In this document: positions 1-6,882 of the stretch, piece after piece
Layout of the letters: every line of letters begins with the position of its first letter
Numbering within the stretch: the stretch's first letter is position 1
Made by a program: the position numbers and the translations under genes
Source of the DNA: Candidatus Zixiibacteriota bacterium
GTDB lineage: Bacteria > RBG-13-66-14 > B26-G2 > WVWN01
Length of the DNA stretch: 15,796 nt
Direction: 5' to 3'
NCBI GenBank assembly: GCA_030613505.1
Contig: JAUWLW010000060.1
Coordinates: 1 to 15,796 of the forward strand
The notes under the pieces: model-generated
Told to the model about the DNA's origin: nothing
What the model saw: the letters and a program-made list of their open reading frames with translations, nothing else
Database searches by the model: none

Positions 1-163
1 ATTCGTTAGTAGGCAAGCGTTAGCTTATCTCGCCGCCGATACGGGGGATAATAAAAAAGCTTGACTTAGCCGTAGTACCGGGTTTGGCCCTATGTCGATT
101 CGCGCTTGTAGTGTGCCGGCTCGGCGAGAATGTCCCACGCCAGGATGAGCCAAAGGAATGCGT
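1..163. other. Left-edge region with no supported gene
   Basis: I see no gene I can defend here. In the plus frame starting at base 2 there are 20 sense codons ending in TGA at 62-64. This could be the C-terminal tail of a plus-strand gene that began outside the window, but 20 codons are too few to judge. On the minus strand, read-through beyond the asnA terminator gives a short hydrophobic stretch ending at about base 90, with no start codon of its own. Confidence 0.3.
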
Positions 164-189
164 AAAAAAAGCCGACCCGCGGGCCGGCT
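164..189 (-). terminator. Rho-independent terminator of asnA
   Basis: Read on the minus strand, a GC-rich hairpin (arms 181-189 and 170-178, one G-U wobble) is followed at once by a run of seven T (complement of the A run at 164-170). It lies about 25 bases past the asnA stop codon. The innermost pairs must open because the gap between the arms is only two bases. This is a standard intrinsic terminator. Confidence 0.88.
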
Positions 190-214
190 CTTACTATATC
201 CGTTAAAGGGGATT

Positions 215-1351
215 CTATTCCAAACAGTGGATGTTCCGCTTGGCGGACATCTCCTTGAGTATGTCGGGCCACACCGTGACGCTGACCTCGCCCAGGTGAG
301 CCGTGCGCAGCAGGTACATGTACGTGCGCGACTGGCCTATGCCGCCGCCGATGCTCAAGGGGATCTCGTCGTTCATTATGGCCTGGTGGTAGGGCAGCTT
401 CAGGAAGTCCATCTGGCCCGTTATCTCGAGCTGCTTCACGAGCGTGTCCTTGGTTACGCGAATCCCCATGGAGGTCAGCTCGTGACGCCGCTTGGTCACC
501 GGGTTCCACACCAGGATGTCGCCGTTCAGGCCGTGCACGGGCCGGCCGTCGGCGGAGACCGTTTCCGTAATCCAATCGTCGTAGTCCGCGGCGCGCATCT
601 CGTGCGGGTAGCCGTCGTCGAGGGTCCAACCGATGCCGTATATGAAGACCGCGGGGTATTCCTGAATGATCGCCGTCTCGCGCTGCTTGCGCGGCATGTC
701 CGGATATTTGGCGAGAATATCCTCGGCGTGGATGAAGGTGAGCTCCTCCGGGATATCCGGGTATTTGTCGGTCTTGAGCTGCGGGAAATTCTCCTTGGCG
801 AACTCGCCGGCGCCGTAGATGACCTTCCATATCTTCTTCACGGTGTCGGTGAGGTATTCCAGCGTGCGTTCTTTTTCCGTTATGACTTTCTCCCAGTCCC
901 ACTGGTCGACGTAGCAGCTGTGGTCGTGGTCAAGGAAGTAGTCCTTGCGGACGGCCTTCATGTCGGTGCAGATCCCCTCGCCCACCTCGCAGCCGAACTC
1001 TTTGAGCGCGGGGCGCTTCCACTTCGTCGCCGCCTGGACGACCTGGGCGTCTATGGGGTTCTTATCGTAGTCGTTGGAGATGTGGAATTGGATGGGCGAG
1101 CGCGAGCCGTCGCGGTCGAGGGAGTCGTTGACGCCGCTGCGGACGTCGACGATCAAGGGCACCTGGACCATGAACAAGTTGAGTTCCTTGCACAGGTTCT
1201 CCTCGATGTAGCCCTTCACCGCGAAGAGGGCTTTCATCCGGTCCTTGGCGTTGAGCAGCGGCTCGTAGTCGTTGGGGAGGACCTTCTCCAACTCGTCGTA
1301 GCTGCCGATGCCGGGGCCCGCGAGGTCCGCTTTTTTATCCGCTTTCGCCAT
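215..1351 (-). CDS. asnA: Aspartate--ammonia ligase (asparagine synthetase A)
   Basis: The enzyme makes asparagine from aspartate, ammonia and ATP (releasing AMP and pyrophosphate) in the cytoplasm. It belongs to the class II aminoacyl-tRNA-synthetase-like fold. Family signatures are visible along the protein: VPLIVDVRSGVNDSLDR (about residues 64-80), a basic AATKWKRPALKEF segment (107-119), GEGICTDM (124-131), HSCYVDQWDWEKV (144-156) and, near the C-terminus, GGGIGQSRTYMYLL. At 378 residues it is longer than the E. coli enzyme (about 330), with extra length mainly in the middle. The ATG start is supported by an AGGAAGG ribosome-binding site six bases upstream. The gene stands alone: a terminator follows it, and the divergent AT-rich operon lies upstream. 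Identity is near certain from the motifs. Confidence 0.95.
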   Translation of the reverse strand: MAKADKKADLAGPGIGSYDELEKVLPNDYEPLLNAKDRMKALFAVKGYIEENLCKELNLFMVQVPLIVDVRSGVNDSLDRDGSRSPIQFHISNDYDKNPIDAQVVQAATKWKRPALKEFGCEVGEGICTDMKAVRKDYFLDHDHSCYVDQWDWEKVITEKERTLEYLTDTVKKIWKVIYGAGEFAKENFPQLKTDKYPDIPEELTFIHAEDILAKYPDMPRKQRETAIIQEYPAVFIYGIGWTLDDGYPHEMRAADYDDWITETVSADGRPVHGLNGDILVWNPVTKRRHELTSMGIRVTKDTLVKQLEITGQMDFLKLPYHQAIMNDEIPLSIGGGIGQSRTYMYLLRTAHLGEVSVTVWPDILKEMSAKRNIHCLE

Positions 1352-1411
1352 TACGTACCTTCCTTGTCGTTGAAATCAATGAGCGTATAGAAATTTTATT
1401 CGAAGGCCGGG

Positions 1412-1440
1412 ATTATAATATATTTCTAGGTTTTACTAAA
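1412..1440 (-). promoter_or_regulatory. Possible asnA promoter
   Basis: On the minus strand a perfect -10 box TATAAT (complement of 1412-1417) lies upstream of asnA. At a 17-base spacing there is only a weak -35 (TTTAGT, complement of 1435-1440). The predicted transcript would start near 1405, giving a leader of about 54 bases. The -10 is convincing but the -35 is poor, and the region is AT-rich, so chance matches are likely. Confidence 0.45.
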
Positions 1441-1497
1441 GCTTTTTCGTGACCGAAGACTCCGAGGTTGTATAAGGGGCCACGTAATATTACCTTA

Positions 1498-1525
1498 TTG
1501 ACATATCTAAATATTTTCGTATAGT
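1498..1525 (+). promoter_or_regulatory. Promoter of the DGQHR-HEPN operon
   Basis: A perfect -35 TTGACA (1498-1503) is followed after 16 bases by TATAGT (1520-1525), a good -10. Transcription would start near 1532, about 33 bases before the ATG. The signal is close to housekeeping sigma-70 consensus, so the operon looks constitutively expressible unless repressed. Surrounding AT richness lowers certainty a little. Confidence 0.72.
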
Positions 1526-1564
1526 ATATATTTGAAAAGGATTTTAACAGGTAAAGGAGTAATT

Positions 1565-2830
1565 ATGGTTACTAAACAAGCCCAAATAATAATACCTAAA
1601 GATTACGAAGTCCCGGACATCGTTTTAGAAATGGCAAAGGAGTTTTTAAAATTATTTAAGCCTTCTGAATCGGTAATCGGTATACCCTTGATTATATACT
1701 TGGACAAAAAAAGCGAAGCATTTTATATTATTTGCCACTTGAAAGGGAGTACAATAGTTTCTAAAACTGATTTAGACGCCGTTTTGGACCCCGAAGAGAG
1801 TGAGGATTATAAACTCAATAGGAATCTATATTTAAATACTTTTGCTTATAATAGAATGGAAAACGATGCCAAAGGGGGTCGTAGTTTCGAAGATATCGTA
1901 ATAGAGTATGACACTTCCTATAGGTCCGAAGTCCCTTTAAAAGTGTTCGGCGGTCAGCACAGGGTTAAAGCAATTGAAGCTGCTCTGAAGGATAAGGTTA
2001 ACGAGAAACACGGTTTAAGGGTATATCTAGATTTAACTACCGAACAAAAATTCGATATAGCCACCGCTAATAACACTTCGATCGCCGTATCAAACGATTT
2101 GCTGGACAGGATGCAGGAAGACCTTTTAGGCGCCGAGCTAAGGAATTGGTGTCAGCGGGTAGGTTTATTACGTGAAGGGGAGCATTTCGCTGATAGACGT
2201 AGCGCCGAAGGTATACCTACGGTTAGGATTGCCAGGACTATTGTAGTTAATTATTTTATTGGTCGCGGAGTTAAGGAAGATATATTGCATACCCCAGTCG
2301 TATGTAAATCAGGTCCGGAAGTAGATAAAAAATACATTGAAATAAGGGTTAATATAGATTGGGGAGACGCGCGTCTCGTACTAATGGGGAAAGAATTCGC
2401 CGAGTTACATAAATTACAAAGGGAACGAGTTCTTAACCGCGACAAAGATAATTACTTAGAATTCGCGAATAAAGCTGTACATCCATCTATTGCTGCTAGT
2501 TGGGCTTTTGCGGCCGGATATTTAGAAAGGGAAAGGGAGTCACAAAAAGCGCATTACGGTTTACGGAACGCGGTAGAAGCTCCTGCCGACCCGTTAAACG
2601 CTGCGGCTTTGCTAAAGGCTCGTTTAAAAGGCGCAGACCCCGATACTTATAGAGGTTTGGGTTCTCGTATTAACGCCGAAGAGCTTAGGAGAATGTTCGA
2701 AGTTTTTTCGTTACAGGCTACGAAGGCTAGTAAACGAGGTATCAATTTAAAACTAGCTAACGCTGCGATACAAACTTATCACGCTAAGAAAGCGAAATTC
2801 GATGCGGATAAAGCTGTGGAGAAAATTTAA
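1565..2830 (+). CDS. DGQHR/DndB-like domain protein
   Basis: This protein of 421 residues carries the motif GGQHR (residues 129-133) in the context LKVFGGQHRVKAIEAAL. It matches the DGQHR signature of DndB-related proteins; DndB is the regulator of DNA phosphorothioation genes. The motif also recalls the ParB/sulfiredoxin-fold box (GxHR/GERR followed by a helix). The segment after it (LDLTTEQKFDIATANN, 155-170) fits the strand-helix pattern seen after that box in DndB-like proteins. The C-terminal third is helical and Lys/Arg-rich, plausible for nucleic-acid contact. I chose the ATG at 1565 because AAAGGAG (1553-1559) sits five bases before it; an in-frame TTG at 1532 lacks such a site. The stop TAA abuts the next gene's ATG. 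No dnd sulfur-modification genes are nearby, so a Dnd regulatory role is not supported. Function unknown; DNA- or nucleotide-related activity is inferred. Confidence 0.78.
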   Translation: MVTKQAQIIIPKDYEVPDIVLEMAKEFLKLFKPSESVIGIPLIIYLDKKSEAFYIICHLKGSTIVSKTDLDAVLDPEESEDYKLNRNLYLNTFAYNRMENDAKGGRSFEDIVIEYDTSYRSEVPLKVFGGQHRVKAIEAALKDKVNEKHGLRVYLDLTTEQKFDIATANNTSIAVSNDLLDRMQEDLLGAELRNWCQRVGLLREGEHFADRRSAEGIPTVRIARTIVVNYFIGRGVKEDILHTPVVCKSGPEVDKKYIEIRVNIDWGDARLVLMGKEFAELHKLQRERVLNRDKDNYLEFANKAVHPSIAASWAFAAGYLERERESQKAHYGLRNAVEAPADPLNAAALLKARLKGADPDTYRGLGSRINAEELRRMFEVFSLQATKASKRGINLKLANAAIQTYHAKKAKFDADKAVEKI

Positions 2831-3358
2831 ATGTTTGAAGATTATCTAGAAGACGCTTATCATTTTGCTAAAGAAGCTAACCTTTTAACCGACGATAAAG
2901 AAGCGAACCGTTATTTCCGGGCTTCTATATTCTACAGTATTAGCGCAGTCGAAGCATTCGTTAATTTCGTAGGAGATACTTTTTTGAAGGGCGGTAAAAC
3001 GGAGCCTTATGAAGTTGCTTTTCTACTCGATAGGAAATTCTGGATTTCCGGAAATAAGTTCTTAATATTAGAAAAAATAGAGTTACATAGGTTAGAAGAT
3101 AAGTTGAAATATCTTATTAAAAAGTACGTTAGGGATTTCGACTTCGAAAAAGAAATTTGTTGGTCGAGATTTATAAAATTCAAACGCTTTAGGAACAGTT
3201 TAGTCCATCCATCTGAGGATACCGAGGGTATAGTGCGAAAAGAATACTTAAGACAAGTAACTGATGGTTTTCCCGCGGTTATAAGCATTATGGATACGAT
3301 ATTCCAAGGGGTTTTTGGTAAACCACTCCGCCGTAGTTTAGCCGACCTTACTATCTAA
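2831..3358 (+). CDS. HEPN-like domain protein, possible RNase
   Basis: The protein has 175 residues and looks mainly helical. Residues 121-126 read RNSLVH inside RFRNSLVHPSED, which fits the Rx4H motif (R121, H126) that forms the RNase active site in HEPN proteins. An earlier helix with RASIFYSISAVEAFVNF (30-46), including E41, matches the conserved first helix of several HEPN families. Many HEPN proteins are RNA-cutting toxins or effectors in toxin-antitoxin, abortive-infection and CRISPR systems. Its ATG follows the upstream TAA with no gap, so the two genes are almost certainly co-translated and their products likely act together. There is no adjacent MNT nucleotidyltransferase, the usual HEPN antitoxin partner. 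A non-catalytic helical role is possible; the HEPN assignment is by motif and pattern only. Confidence 0.7.
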   Translation: MFEDYLEDAYHFAKEANLLTDDKEANRYFRASIFYSISAVEAFVNFVGDTFLKGGKTEPYEVAFLLDRKFWISGNKFLILEKIELHRLEDKLKYLIKKYVRDFDFEKEICWSRFIKFKRFRNSLVHPSEDTEGIVRKEYLRQVTDGFPAVISIMDTIFQGVFGKPLRRSLADLTI

Positions 3359-3369
3359 TTTAACCGGTA

Positions 3370-3393
3370 AACCGGCTTTCGGTTAGGTTTTTT
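3370..3393 (+). terminator. Terminator of the DGQHR-HEPN operon
   Basis: A short hairpin, AACCG (3370-3374), loop GCTTT, CGGTT (3380-3384), is followed by six T at 3388-3393 and further T-rich sequence. It starts 12 bases after the HEPN gene stop. An alternative six-pair stem using TAACCG at 3361-3366 is possible. The stem is short but position and T run fit an intrinsic terminator. Confidence 0.65.
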
Positions 3394-3400
3394 CTTTTCT

Positions 3401-3450
3401 TAACGATCCGCGATTCACGCGTTAACGAGTTACGTTCAATCGGATCGTTA
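3401..3450. repeat. 10-bp perfect inverted repeat at island edge
   Basis: TAACGATCCG (3401-3410) and its exact reverse complement CGGATCGTTA (3441-3450) flank a 30-base spacer. The spacer contains an 8-bp palindrome, CGTTAACG (3420-3427), nearly at its centre. The repeat lies between the end of the AT-rich operon and the convergent toroid gene. It is not followed by a clear T run on the minus strand and only weakly on the plus strand, so it is not an obvious terminator. It could be a protein-binding or recombination site, or a relic of insertion. Confidence 0.7.
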
Positions 3451-3468
3451 TATTTGTGTTTCGCCGCC

Positions 3469-4305
3469 TCAGTTTAGATCGAGGCGGTATCTCGCTAGCA
3501 GCGCGACAACGGCCGTAGTCCGGTCCGGGTGCGATTCGTCGCCCGCGAAGTAGGGCCAGCCGCCGTCGTCGTTCTGCGTCTCGGCCAGAAGCTTCAAACA
3601 TTCCTGGACGTCGCCGTCGGCGGCGCGCCGGCCCAGCCCCAGGAACGCCGGCAGCGGGTTCTCGATAGGATTGCGCCAACCGTCTTTCTGCCGGACGAGC
3701 GCGCCGGCCAGGCCGGCGAAGACGTCGTGGTTGGCGCTTACGCCCGCGGCGAGCAGACCTTGTACGACGCCCGGTATCGTCCACAGATCCGTCCGGTCGG
3801 GATAGCCTTCGGCAACTTGCCCCGGCCACCCGCCGTCCTTGTTGCGCGCCCGCAACAGGAAATTGCGGGCGAGGGTAATATTATTATCGAAACCGCCTAC
3901 GGCCGCGAGCGCCACCATCGCCTCGCCCGTTATCCACGTAACCGGGTTCTCGGCCGAGTACCAATCCCACTCGGGTTTTAACGTCTCGGCCAACGCGGCG
4001 TTCTCGCTGAAGCCGCCGTCGTCGCGCTGCATGGAGGCGAGCCACGCCCCCCCTTTTTTCGCGGCCTTACCCTCGCCGGCGCGCGCGAGTAATTCGACCC
4101 TCCAGGAGGTAACGGGGACGCTCCCCGGTTCCCCCTTCGGGCGCGAGCCCGCGAAGGAGCCGTCGTCGTTTTGGGAACCGGTTATTTCGGCGACGAGTTC
4201 GGCTTTGGCGCGCGGAACGTCGACGCCGGCGAGGGCGAGTTCGAGGTGGTGATGAGCCTTCCCGGCCGAGATTACGTAATCGGAGGCTTTCTGAAGAGAT
4301 GCCAT
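3469..4305 (-). CDS. Prenyltransferase/terpene-cyclase-like alpha/alpha-toroid repeat protein
   Basis: The protein has 278 residues and repeats resembling the QW motif of the terpenoid-cyclase/prenyltransferase toroid fold: QNDDGSF (45-51), QRDDGGF (93-99), NKDGGW (155-160), QKDGW (206-210) and QNDDGGW (244-250). Each is preceded by a helix, as expected for a barrel of paired helices. I see no DxDDTA catalytic motif of squalene-hopene cyclases, and the length is under half that of those enzymes, so cyclase activity is unlikely. No signal peptide is visible, so the protein is probably cytoplasmic. It is the last gene of the coiled-coil/cyclase operon, 55 bases after the preceding stop. A small hairpin (3464-3470 with 3481-3487) overlaps its stop codon. 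Function unknown; a binding or scaffold role is possible. Confidence 0.75.
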   Translation of the reverse strand: MASLQKASDYVISAGKAHHHLELALAGVDVPRAKAELVAEITGSQNDDGSFAGSRPKGEPGSVPVTSWRVELLARAGEGKAAKKGGAWLASMQRDDGGFSENAALAETLKPEWDWYSAENPVTWITGEAMVALAAVGGFDNNITLARNFLLRARNKDGGWPGQVAEGYPDRTDLWTIPGVVQGLLAAGVSANHDVFAGLAGALVRQKDGWRNPIENPLPAFLGLGRRAADGDVQECLKLLAETQNDDGGWPYFAGDESHPDRTTAVVALLARYRLDLN

Positions 4306-4360
4306 GTTACCGTCCTCTCGGCGGCGGGCCCCGACGTCCGGGTATGAATCGTGTGGGGTG

Positions 4361-4954
4361 TTAAGGCCGGGCGCGGTAGTGGAAGTCCTGGAAGTAATAT
4401 TCCCGCGACGGCGCCAGCTCTTCCGGCTTGGAGCGGTACTTCTTCGGTGCGTTAAGGATGCGCTGGTGGACCTGGGCGATAAGGTCGCTGCTGATTTCTC
4501 GCTGCTCTATAAGCACGTCGGCGACGGGGACCTTGGACTCGGCTTTGCCCTGCAAGACATCGACGATGTGGGCGTCCGCCGCCAGCGAACTCACCGTCGC
4601 GTCGATGATCTCGAGGCGGAGTTGCTCGCCCCATTTCGTATCGGGTACGTACGCGGCGCAGAAGTCGACCGCGGCCTTGGCCGCCGGTACCGTCTGGTTG
4701 ATAATGGCTTGCTCCAGCCGGCCCGGGTCGTCGGCGAAGCCCCCCGCTTCCACCAATTCGTCTAGATCGTTCCGTGTTTCCAGGAAGGCCTCGAAGACCG
4801 TCTGACACTCGGCGAGCCAGACCGCGGTTGGGACGGTTCCGACCCTCTTGGCTTTTATGACGCCTTTGGGTAGGGGCCCGGCCTCTCCCAGCGCGAGGCC
4901 GACGAATGCGGCCAGCGTCGAGAGTAGTATAAAAGTATAAAGTTTTTTATCCAT
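4361..4954 (-). CDS. Exported protein of unknown function
   Basis: The protein has 197 residues. The N-terminus shows a classic signal peptide: MDKK, then a hydrophobic core to about residue 22, then ALGEAG as a probable cleavage region. The mature part is mostly helical and acidic, with two cysteines (C50, C99) that could form a disulfide. I do not recognise a family. The ATG at 4954 was chosen because it begins exactly at the signal peptide and lies eight bases after the cyclase gene's stop; a longer reading from 5068 would overlap the cyclase gene with low-complexity Arg/Gly sequence and bury the signal peptide. Context suggests a periplasmic partner of the membrane coiled-coil protein and cyclase in the same operon; this is inference from gene order only. 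Confidence 0.7.
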   Translation of the reverse strand: MDKKLYTFILLSTLAAFVGLALGEAGPLPKGVIKAKRVGTVPTAVWLAECQTVFEAFLETRNDLDELVEAGGFADDPGRLEQAIINQTVPAAKAAVDFCAAYVPDTKWGEQLRLEIIDATVSSLAADAHIVDVLQGKAESKVPVADVLIEQREISSDLIAQVHQRILNAPKKYRSKPEELAPSREYYFQDFHYRARP

Positions 4955-4962
4955 GCCGGATT

Positions 4963-6189
4963 TTACGGCGTCTCTTTGGGGCCTTGGCGGGCCGCCTCGC
5001 CCGCGGCCCTCCCGATGATTGCTTTCGCCGTGGGGTTGCCGGGGTCGAACATCATTATGTCCGCGCAATGTTTCGTGGCCGCTTTAAAGTCGCCCGCTTC
5101 CAGGAGGTACCGGGCGAGGTGGAGGCGCGCCGGTATGTTTTGCCGGTCTATTTTAGTCAGCGTGGCATTGAAGATCTTCCGCGCGAAGAGTTGGTCGGAC
5201 TCGAGGGCGCGGGCGGTGTAGGCGAGGGCTATCATGTTGTTGACCGAGGAGAGGTAGTCCCGGAGGTACGTCTGTTCCGGTTTGCTAAGTTGGGAGGCGA
5301 AGTTCATTACCGCGGACCCGAGGCGGATTATGCGGTCCGCGGCTTCCCGCGAATCCTCCTTGCCGGTGACGTCCATCAGCCAGAGCCTCATGACCAGCAA
5401 GTATAACCAGAAAATATCCCGGCGCAGATGGGCGGTCTGTACCAGCTCCAGCACGCGGTCGAGGGTGCGTTTCTTGAGCGCTTCGGGGAGGAACACGAAT
5501 ACCTCGTGGTCGAGGAAAGAGACCACTTCGAAAATGGCGATGGTGATCGCGGAATCCTTGAGTTTTTGTTGCTTGTCGGAGGAGAACTTCACGGCGAAAT
5601 TTTTACCTTGCTCGAGTATGGAGCGCACGTTTCCACTCACGAAGAGTTTGTAGCCTTGGCCCGAGCGGGAGAACCCTTCCACCTTTTTCCCTATGTTTAT
5701 GGTGAAGCCGTCGATGCGCGGTACGGTGTCGCGGCTGCGCATCCGCCAATCTTTCGTCTCGCGTATTACTTTCCCGGTGTGAACGCCTATGCCGACGTCG
5801 AATACGAGCCCCTTGTCCTCGAAAGCCCCGTAGTTGAAGTCCGACGTAAGCCAGGCCAATTTCATTTTCAAGCCCAGCTGCAGCGCGGAGCGCACGTCGT
5901 ATTCGGTGTTTCCCGAGTACAGGAATACTCGCACCTCGTCGCCCTCGATGTCCCATTCGTAGTCGTCGCCCACCCGAATGTCCACGCCGCGGCCGGTCAT
6001 GTTTTCGCGGGGTTCGTAGCGGTAGCGCAGGACGTGGTCCACGATAACGTCGAACATCAGCGATTGGAATTCGGTCAGCATCTTATTGTAGCTGGCCGCG
6101 TCCTGCACGCCCGAGATCCCGGTCGAGTTTATGATGTCCACGAATAGAACCGTGGCCCGGATTTCGTTGTTATTCTCTTTCTCGGCCAT
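4963..6189 (-). CDS. Class III adenylate/guanylate cyclase-domain protein with helical TPR-like tail
   Basis: The N-terminal 195 or so residues form a class III nucleotidyl cyclase homology domain. It has the first metal Asp in LFVDIINSTG (D18), the second in EGDEVRVF (D84), the central strand DVGIGVHTGKV (131-141), the dimer-interface segment FTINIGKKVEGFSRSG (162-177) and LFVSGNV (182-188). Such enzymes make cyclic nucleotides from NTPs. Odd points: the metal Asps are further apart than usual because of an insert at roughly residues 56-80, the Arg of the usual NxxxR pair is Lys (N165, K169), and the substrate-selecting position appears to be R158. Residues 230-400 are helical, and the last part (LARYLLEAGDFKAATKHC) looks like a TPR. 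No TM segment is seen. The ATG lies seven bases after the coiled-coil gene. A cyclase or signalling role is likely, but the product nucleotide cannot be told. Confidence 0.85.
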   Translation of the reverse strand: MAEKENNNEIRATVLFVDIINSTGISGVQDAASYNKMLTEFQSLMFDVIVDHVLRYRYEPRENMTGRGVDIRVGDDYEWDIEGDEVRVFLYSGNTEYDVRSALQLGLKMKLAWLTSDFNYGAFEDKGLVFDVGIGVHTGKVIRETKDWRMRSRDTVPRIDGFTINIGKKVEGFSRSGQGYKLFVSGNVRSILEQGKNFAVKFSSDKQQKLKDSAITIAIFEVVSFLDHEVFVFLPEALKKRTLDRVLELVQTAHLRRDIFWLYLLVMRLWLMDVTGKEDSREAADRIIRLGSAVMNFASQLSKPEQTYLRDYLSSVNNMIALAYTARALESDQLFARKIFNATLTKIDRQNIPARLHLARYLLEAGDFKAATKHCADIMMFDPGNPTAKAIIGRAAGEAARQGPKETP

Positions 6190-6196
6190 ACGCGTT

Positions 6197-6832
6197 TTAG
6201 ATCTGCAGGCTTTTACGTTTTTCGCGGATGAAATCTTCCAAATAGGAGACTCGTTCGGCCAGGCTGGCCTCTATGACTCCGCGGAAGTGGTGTTCGTCGG
6301 TGGTGAAGCTGTCGAACTCTTCCCTGAAGTCGGCGAGTAGCTTCGTCGTCTCTTCCCGGTAATTCTCCAGCTCGCTCACCCGTTCGTGAAGGACCGCCGC
6401 CTTCTTGTCCAAGACCTGCTTGGTTTCGTTCACCGTCGACGTTGCTTTTTCGATTTGGGCCGCGAACCGGGCGAAGACGTCGTTTACGGTTTTTCGCAAC
6501 GCGGCGTTGTCTTGGGAGCTCTTTTCGTTCGCCGCCCGCACTTGTTCCCGCATCGTACGGGTGAGGCGCTCGATCTCGGCGAACGATTTGTCGAGCGCTT
6601 CGCGGTGCTCCGCGGCCTCTTGTTCCTGCGTGGCGAGCCGCCGCTCCACCGTCTCCACGATGCCGCCCAGTTTGGCGCGCACCGTTAGGTAGAGGAAGGT
6701 CGTGGCGCCGGCGGCGAAGGCCGCGACTATCACCGCGGGGTAGGGCGTTACGAGGTAAAAAGCGCCGGCTACGGCGACTGCCGCCAAAACGAGCACTACC
6801 GCGAATAAAATGTCGAATAAGCGAAATCCCAT
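6197..6832 (-). CDS. Two-TM membrane protein with long coiled coil
   Basis: The protein has 211 residues. Two hydrophobic segments lie at about 7-28 and 31-50, separated by a short TPYP turn, which suggests a membrane hairpin with both ends in the cytoplasm. Residues 55-205 are a nearly unbroken charged helix with heptad character (IVETVERRLATQEQEAAEH and onward), so a long coiled coil. I do not recognise a named family; the layout recalls membrane-anchored scaffolds or receptor-like partners. It is the first gene of the operon, with a promoter just upstream, and is followed seven bases later by the cyclase gene, so it may anchor or regulate the cyclase. The start has only a weak upstream GGGACGG as a ribosome-binding site. 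Confidence 0.8.
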   Translation of the reverse strand: MGFRLFDILFAVVLVLAAVAVAGAFYLVTPYPAVIVAAFAAGATTFLYLTVRAKLGGIVETVERRLATQEQEAAEHREALDKSFAEIERLTRTMREQVRAANEKSSQDNAALRKTVNDVFARFAAQIEKATSTVNETKQVLDKKAAVLHERVSELENYREETTKLLADFREEFDSFTTDEHHFRGVIEASLAERVSYLEDFIREKRKSLQI

Positions 6833-6882
6833 CGCTACCGTCCCGGGTTGCGTCCGCGCCGTTTGCGTTACCCGTCACCTAC

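Noticed and set aside
1-30. Integron attC-like string (CAAGCGTTAGC) at the left edge
   Set aside because: The GTTRRRY core is not matched beyond GTTAG and no paired arm is present. The repeat at 3401-3450 also lacks proper R and L boxes, so an integron is not supported.
90-170. Hydrophobic read-through peptide (FLWLILAWDILAEP) on the minus strand after asnA
   Set aside because: It has no start codon of its own and begins inside the asnA terminator hairpin, so it is most likely a chance hydrophobic frame.
158-1390. Long plus-strand open frame antisense to asnA
   Set aside because: It is the complement of a clearly conserved asnA and has no recognisable family pattern; GC-rich codon bias commonly leaves such shadow frames open.
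1532-1564. TTG start extending the DGQHR protein by 11 residues
   Set aside because: It would coincide with the predicted transcription start and lacks a ribosome-binding site, whereas the ATG at 1565 has AAAGGAG at good spacing.
3469-4305. Squalene-hopene cyclase
   Set aside because: QW-like repeats are present, but the DxDDTA motif and half of the expected length are missing.
4955-5068. Longer start for the exported protein at 5068
   Set aside because: It overlaps the cyclase gene in another frame with Arg/Gly-rich sequence and would hide an obvious signal peptide beginning at 4954.
4963-6832. Pycsar anti-phage system (cyclase plus TM effector)
   Set aside because: The coiled-coil protein has no recognisable effector domain for nucleotide sensing, the cyclase carries a TPR-like tail, and two further non-defence-like genes follow. 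The pairing is suggestive but not specific.
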